Of a stretch of DNA of 64,000 nt, positions 61,192 to 64,000 are shown in pieces. The DNA is from Bacteroidota bacterium. GTDB lineage: Bacteria; Bacteroidota; Bacteroidia; Bacteroidales; FEN-979. The stretch's first letter is position 1. Every line of letters begins with the position of its first letter. The notes beneath the pieces were generated by a model, which did no database searches, was not told the origin of the DNA, and saw only the letters and a program-made list of their open reading frames with translations. The position numbers were made by a program, and so were the translations under genes. The DNA lies in assembly GCA_026391835.1 (NCBI GenBank), contig JAPLDF010000076.1, positions 46,196-110,195 of the forward strand, read 5' to 3'.

Positions 61192-61276
61192 CAGCATGGA
61201 AGCTGAAACAGAGCAGCATGAAAGCTGAAACAAAGCAGCATGGAAGCTGAAACAGAGCAGCATGACAGCTGAAACA
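61192..61276. repeat. 22-bp tandem repeat, four units
   Basis: CAGCATGGAAGCTGAAACAG plus two bases recurs at 61192, 61214, 61236 and 61258, with single-base differences (GGAAG, GAAAG, GGAAG, GACAG). It is not in any gene. The rest of the 61021-61591 spacer contains the hairpin above and a perfect palindrome GGGTGTATACACCC (61325-61338). Confidence 0.9.
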
Positions 61277-61591
61277 ATCTGGGACGAAGGATGAATAATT
61301 AGCAGTAAATCAGCGTATTCAGCAGGGTGTATACACCCACCTCGGTTTCCCCATGCCCCAAAACCCACCCTCCCCGGCCTGCCCCTCATGACTTCTGACA
61401 TTTAGTGCGGTACACCGCAAAGTACTTATACCCCGGTATCCAACTTAGCCGTTTCCAGGTTCATTACGCTAAGCGAAAATTGTTCAGTTCTCTCATCCGG
61501 TGCAGAGCCCAACTTGCGTTTAATATCAGGCAGTTGCAGGCTCGGGGTACAAATGGGGTGCAAAAGATGACATAATAACCATCGATAATGT

Positions 61592-62887
61592 TCAGAATGG
61601 AAATGAATCAATCGCGTATAACGGGACATTGACCAGCCAGCTTTCCCTTCGATAGTCTGACATTGATGTTCTGACAGACATTGTCGGGTTGAATTTTTCA
61701 AAAAAAGATTTCAAGCTTTTTGCTTTCAGGTTTTCCTCTGCTTTTACTTCAATCGGAATGATATGATCGTTATTCTGGATGAGAAAATCCAGTTCTCCAC
61801 TCGAGGTATCTGATGACCAGTAGAAAACCTGAATAAATTGCCGGGATTTCAGATGCTGCAGGACAAACTGCTCAGCCAGGGCTCCTTTGAACTCGCTGAA
61901 TATTGAATTTCCCATGAGAATAGTCTGTTTGGTCAGGCCTCCCATGGCCGACAGCAGCCCGACATCCAGGATAAACAGTTTGAATGCCGAAGTATCCTGA
62001 TAGGCGACTAACGGAATGGCAGCTTTCGAAATGCGCTGAATTTTGTGCACCAGTCCGCAATCAGTCAGCCATGCCAGCGCAAGTTCAAACTCCTTTGCCC
62101 TGCCTCCCTGTTTGATGACACCGTAAATGAACTTCTTATTCTCTTTTGATAGCTGGGAAGGAATTGATTGCCACAACATTTTTATCCTGGGAACAATCTC
62201 TGCCGGCGCATGTTTTGAAAAATCATGCTCATATGCTGATAAAATATTTTCCTGGATGGTTCTTACCCGGTCAAAATCATTTTCACTGATGAAAGAACTG
62301 ACAGCCTCAGGCATGCCACCGATAAAATAATAGTGACGGAGATGGCCGATCAGTTTTGCTTTGAAGTTGGTGATCATCGGCCAGTCATTGCTTTCCAACA
62401 GTTCATAAAGCTGTTCCTGGCCCAGGGCCAATAAAAATTCATTGAAAGACATGGGGTAGAGGGTTAGAAAATCAACTTTCCCCACCGGAAAGGATGTCTT
62501 CTGATGCAAGGTGATCCCGAGAAGGGAACCGGCAGCGATGATTTGGTACTGCGGAGCATTCTCGCAAAAATATTTCAGGGAGGTGATTCCCCTTTCAGCT
62601 TCCTGGATCTCATCAAGAATGATCAATGTATTGTCAGGCCGTATCCTGTTCCCTGTTTCAATTTGAAAGGCGGTGATCAATCTGCTGATATCGAAATCTT
62701 CTTTGAAAATTGATTTCAGGGAATCGGAGGATTCAAAGTTGATGTATGCAACCTGTTCATATTCTCTTCTGCCAAATTCCTTCATCAGCCAGGTTTTACC
62801 CACCTGCCTCGCTCCCTGGATGATCAAAGGCTTTCTGCACTTTGACTTTTTCCACTTCGACAATGCTGTCAATGCAAACCGCTCCAT
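61592..62887 (-). CDS. AAA ATPase with DUF4143 domain, copy 2
   Basis: The 431-residue protein has Walker A GARQVGKT (25-32), Walker B LIILDEIQ (88-95) and the C-terminal DUF4143 domain ending ELDFLIQNNDHIIPIEVKAEE, a nuclease-like core. It belongs to the longer branch of the family and differs from copy 1 at 41264. The role is unknown. It has its own -7 box next to the start. Confidence 0.85.
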   Translation of the reverse strand: MERFALTALSKWKKSKCRKPLIIQGARQVGKTWLMKEFGRREYEQVAYINFESSDSLKSIFKEDFDISRLITAFQIETGNRIRPDNTLIILDEIQEAERGITSLKYFCENAPQYQIIAAGSLLGITLHQKTSFPVGKVDFLTLYPMSFNEFLLALGQEQLYELLESNDWPMITNFKAKLIGHLRHYYFIGGMPEAVSSFISENDFDRVRTIQENILSAYEHDFSKHAPAEIVPRIKMLWQSIPSQLSKENKKFIYGVIKQGGRAKEFELALAWLTDCGLVHKIQRISKAAIPLVAYQDTSAFKLFILDVGLLSAMGGLTKQTILMGNSIFSEFKGALAEQFVLQHLKSRQFIQVFYWSSDTSSGELDFLIQNNDHIIPIEVKAEENLKAKSLKSFFEKFNPTMSVRTSMSDYRRESWLVNVPLYAIDSFPF

Positions 62888-62901
62888 ACGCTTATTTTGT
62901 A

Positions 62902-62909
62902 CAAATATA
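62902..62909 (-). promoter_or_regulatory. Promoter -7 box of the second DUF4143 gene
   Basis: On the minus strand it reads TATATTTG, an exact TAnnTTTG match 15 bp before the start codon, giving a very short leader. The rest of the spacer to 63196 shows no gene. Confidence 0.4.
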
Positions 62910-63196
62910 CAGAATAACGCACGTATTATTGTGGATAATTACATTTTATTGCACGAAAATATGTAAAATCGTAGAACGGGTATCCGAAAAGGTTTCTTTA
63001 AAGGGTGGTTTTTTCAGATTATCGGTTGCCGGTGACAGTTTTACAAGAAACTTTCCTGGTAGTTCAAGAATCTTTTTGCTTATATCTCGCTTTATCAAAC
63101 GAACCTACTTTTTACTTTGTAAAATATTGCAAAATACGTCCGGAACTGTACGACGTTAAATGCCATATTTTAAAAACTTGATTTTCATCTGATAAA

Positions 63197-63826
63197 TTAT
63201 TCCGCCGGAGGCAGGTCATTGGAGATGTATTGTCCATACTCATTTAAAATTTGCCAGTCAACCCGTTCCAGGTAAAAAATTCTCTCAGGATCATCTTCAA
63301 TTTGCAATTGTACCTGGGATTTAACAAATCTCTTTGCCACAGAAGAGAACCTGTCAGATTGTTCAAAAACGGTGAACCAATTGACGAATGGGGCCAATTC
63401 TTCCTGTTTGAAGGAATATTTGAAGTTATCAACAAATGCCACATGCTCAAATTCCAGGTATTCAACTTTATCAATAGGTACAATCTGCCTGTCAAAGAAT
63501 TTATCAAACACATAGGTGTTGCTGATAAATGTTTCCACCAATTTATACTCTGCCTCTTTGATTTTGCCACTCATAAACAGGAAAACTGACCACTCAAAAA
63601 GAAAACCAGGGGGCGGACAATCATCCATAAAGGTCTCCGCAACCCATTGGTTGTAGTCGAGACCACGTTGATAATCCCTGAGTTTCAAAAAAAGTCCTGA
63701 AGGAAGATACCTCAATTGCTCGTCTTTGTCCTCGTAATATCCTAATTTTTGCTTTTCGGCTTCAAGCGTATCCAGGATTTGCTTAATCTCATTTTCCAGC
63801 TGTTGCTTTTCAGAGAGGTGGATCAT
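63197..63826 (-). CDS. Unknown 209-aa cytosolic protein
   Basis: The start at MIHLSEKQQLENEI (63826) is preferred because the longer frame from 63847 starts inside a -7 box. The protein begins with a coiled-coil-like helix (about 5-30), has no signal or membrane segment, and contains many aromatic residues with helical periodicity, perhaps TPR-like. I recognise no family. It lies between the DUF4143 gene and a transposase fragment. Confidence 0.6.
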   Translation of the reverse strand: MIHLSEKQQLENEIKQILDTLEAEKQKLGYYEDKDEQLRYLPSGLFLKLRDYQRGLDYNQWVAETFMDDCPPPGFLFEWSVFLFMSGKIKEAEYKLVETFISNTYVFDKFFDRQIVPIDKVEYLEFEHVAFVDNFKYSFKQEELAPFVNWFTVFEQSDRFSSVAKRFVKSQVQLQIEDDPERIFYLERVDWQILNEYGQYISNDLPPAE

Positions 63827-63844
63827 ATTGTACAGATTGATATA

Positions 63845-63852
63845 CAAAATTA
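63845..63852 (-). promoter_or_regulatory. Promoter -7 box of the 209-aa gene
   Basis: On the minus strand it reads TAATTTTG, an exact TAnnTTTG match, 18 bp before the ATG at 63826. Confidence 0.45.
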
Positions 63853-63868
63853 AAAAAATAGTAACTAA

Positions 63869-64000
63869 TCAGTAGCTTTTGTAATCGGCAATGACATTCA
63901 AAGCAGGCAACACATTTTGTCCATTTTTTATGGCAGTGTCAATAATGGATCTCAGGATGGCAAAGTTTTCAGCAGCATTAAACACCTTGAACTGGCCGGA
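63869..64000 (-). CDS. IS66-like transposase, C-terminal end (cut by window edge)
   Basis: The 43 visible residues (SGQFKVFNAAENFAILRSI, then IDTAIKNGQNVLPALNVI) fit the C-terminus of IS66-family transposases, where an RS.I.T..KNG pattern is typical. The gene continues beyond the window. No terminal inverted repeat was recognised in the bases that follow the stop. Confidence 0.55.
   Translation of the reverse strand, partial: SGQFKVFNAAENFAILRSIIDTAIKNGQNVLPALNVIADYKSY

Noticed and set aside
61192..61276. CRISPR array
   Set aside because: The 22-bp units are directly joined without spacers and no cas genes are present.

Overview
The window is a chromosomal segment of a Bacteroidota bacterium, most likely a Bacteroidales-like lineage. 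The signs are several proteins ending in type IX secretion (T9SS) sorting domains, repeated matches to the Bacteroidota promoter -7 box TAnnTTTG, start codons mostly without Shine-Dalgarno sequences, and the rpmG / DUF4295 / ftsY / rimO gene order. I saw no rRNA, tRNA, CRISPR array, prophage or complete insertion sequence. The only transposase is a C-terminal fragment at the right edge.

Left part (1-9.7 kb): the end of a C1-family aminopeptidase; a metzincin-like protease (1304) and a small partner (3550), both with strong Shine-Dalgarno sites; aat; a class III aminotransferase; an SDR between two 8-bp tandem repeats; a T9SS SBBP-repeat protein; and xerD. The next block (9.7-22 kb) is mostly housekeeping: rpmG, DUF4295, ftsY, rimO, a MORN-repeat protein, a hotdog thioesterase, a NUDIX hydrolase and clpS. 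Inside it lies a three-gene surface uptake locus (T9SS protein, TonB-dependent receptor, beta-propeller lipoprotein; 14096-18178) and a reductase pair (5-alpha-reductase-like and 3-beta-HSD-like; 19223-20977).

The middle (22-42 kb) is accessory. It holds an orphan membrane-anchored PhnD-like protein, a DUF134 gene with an in-frame stop at codon 5 overlapping a NifX-like gene, and a minus-strand cluster of two DUF3089 hydrolases and two metallophosphoesterases that looks like cell-surface phosphorus or ester scavenging. It also has AT-rich genes of unknown function, a broken pyridoxamine-phosphate-oxidase-like gene, a TPR-LuxR regulator and the first of two DUF4143 ATPases. Palindromic repeats of a common type are scattered through its intergenic spaces.

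The right part is dominated by a 12.8-kb gene (43265-56086) for a 4273-residue T9SS surface protein. It has two LamG-like domains, three repeats of about 759 residues (two of exactly the same length) and about ten MBG/Ig-like modules. It lies in an apparent operon with a degenerate receiver-domain protein upstream and, downstream, a 75-residue PID-CTERM-type protein and a multi-pass membrane protein. I consider this four-gene unit the best candidate for an undescribed system: a giant adhesin with its own sorting or anchoring partners. After it come an outer-membrane beta-barrel and an Ntn (choloylglycine-type) amidase, a QorR/QorB-like regulator-oxidoreductase pair, a second DUF4143 ATPase, an unknown protein and the IS66-like fragment.
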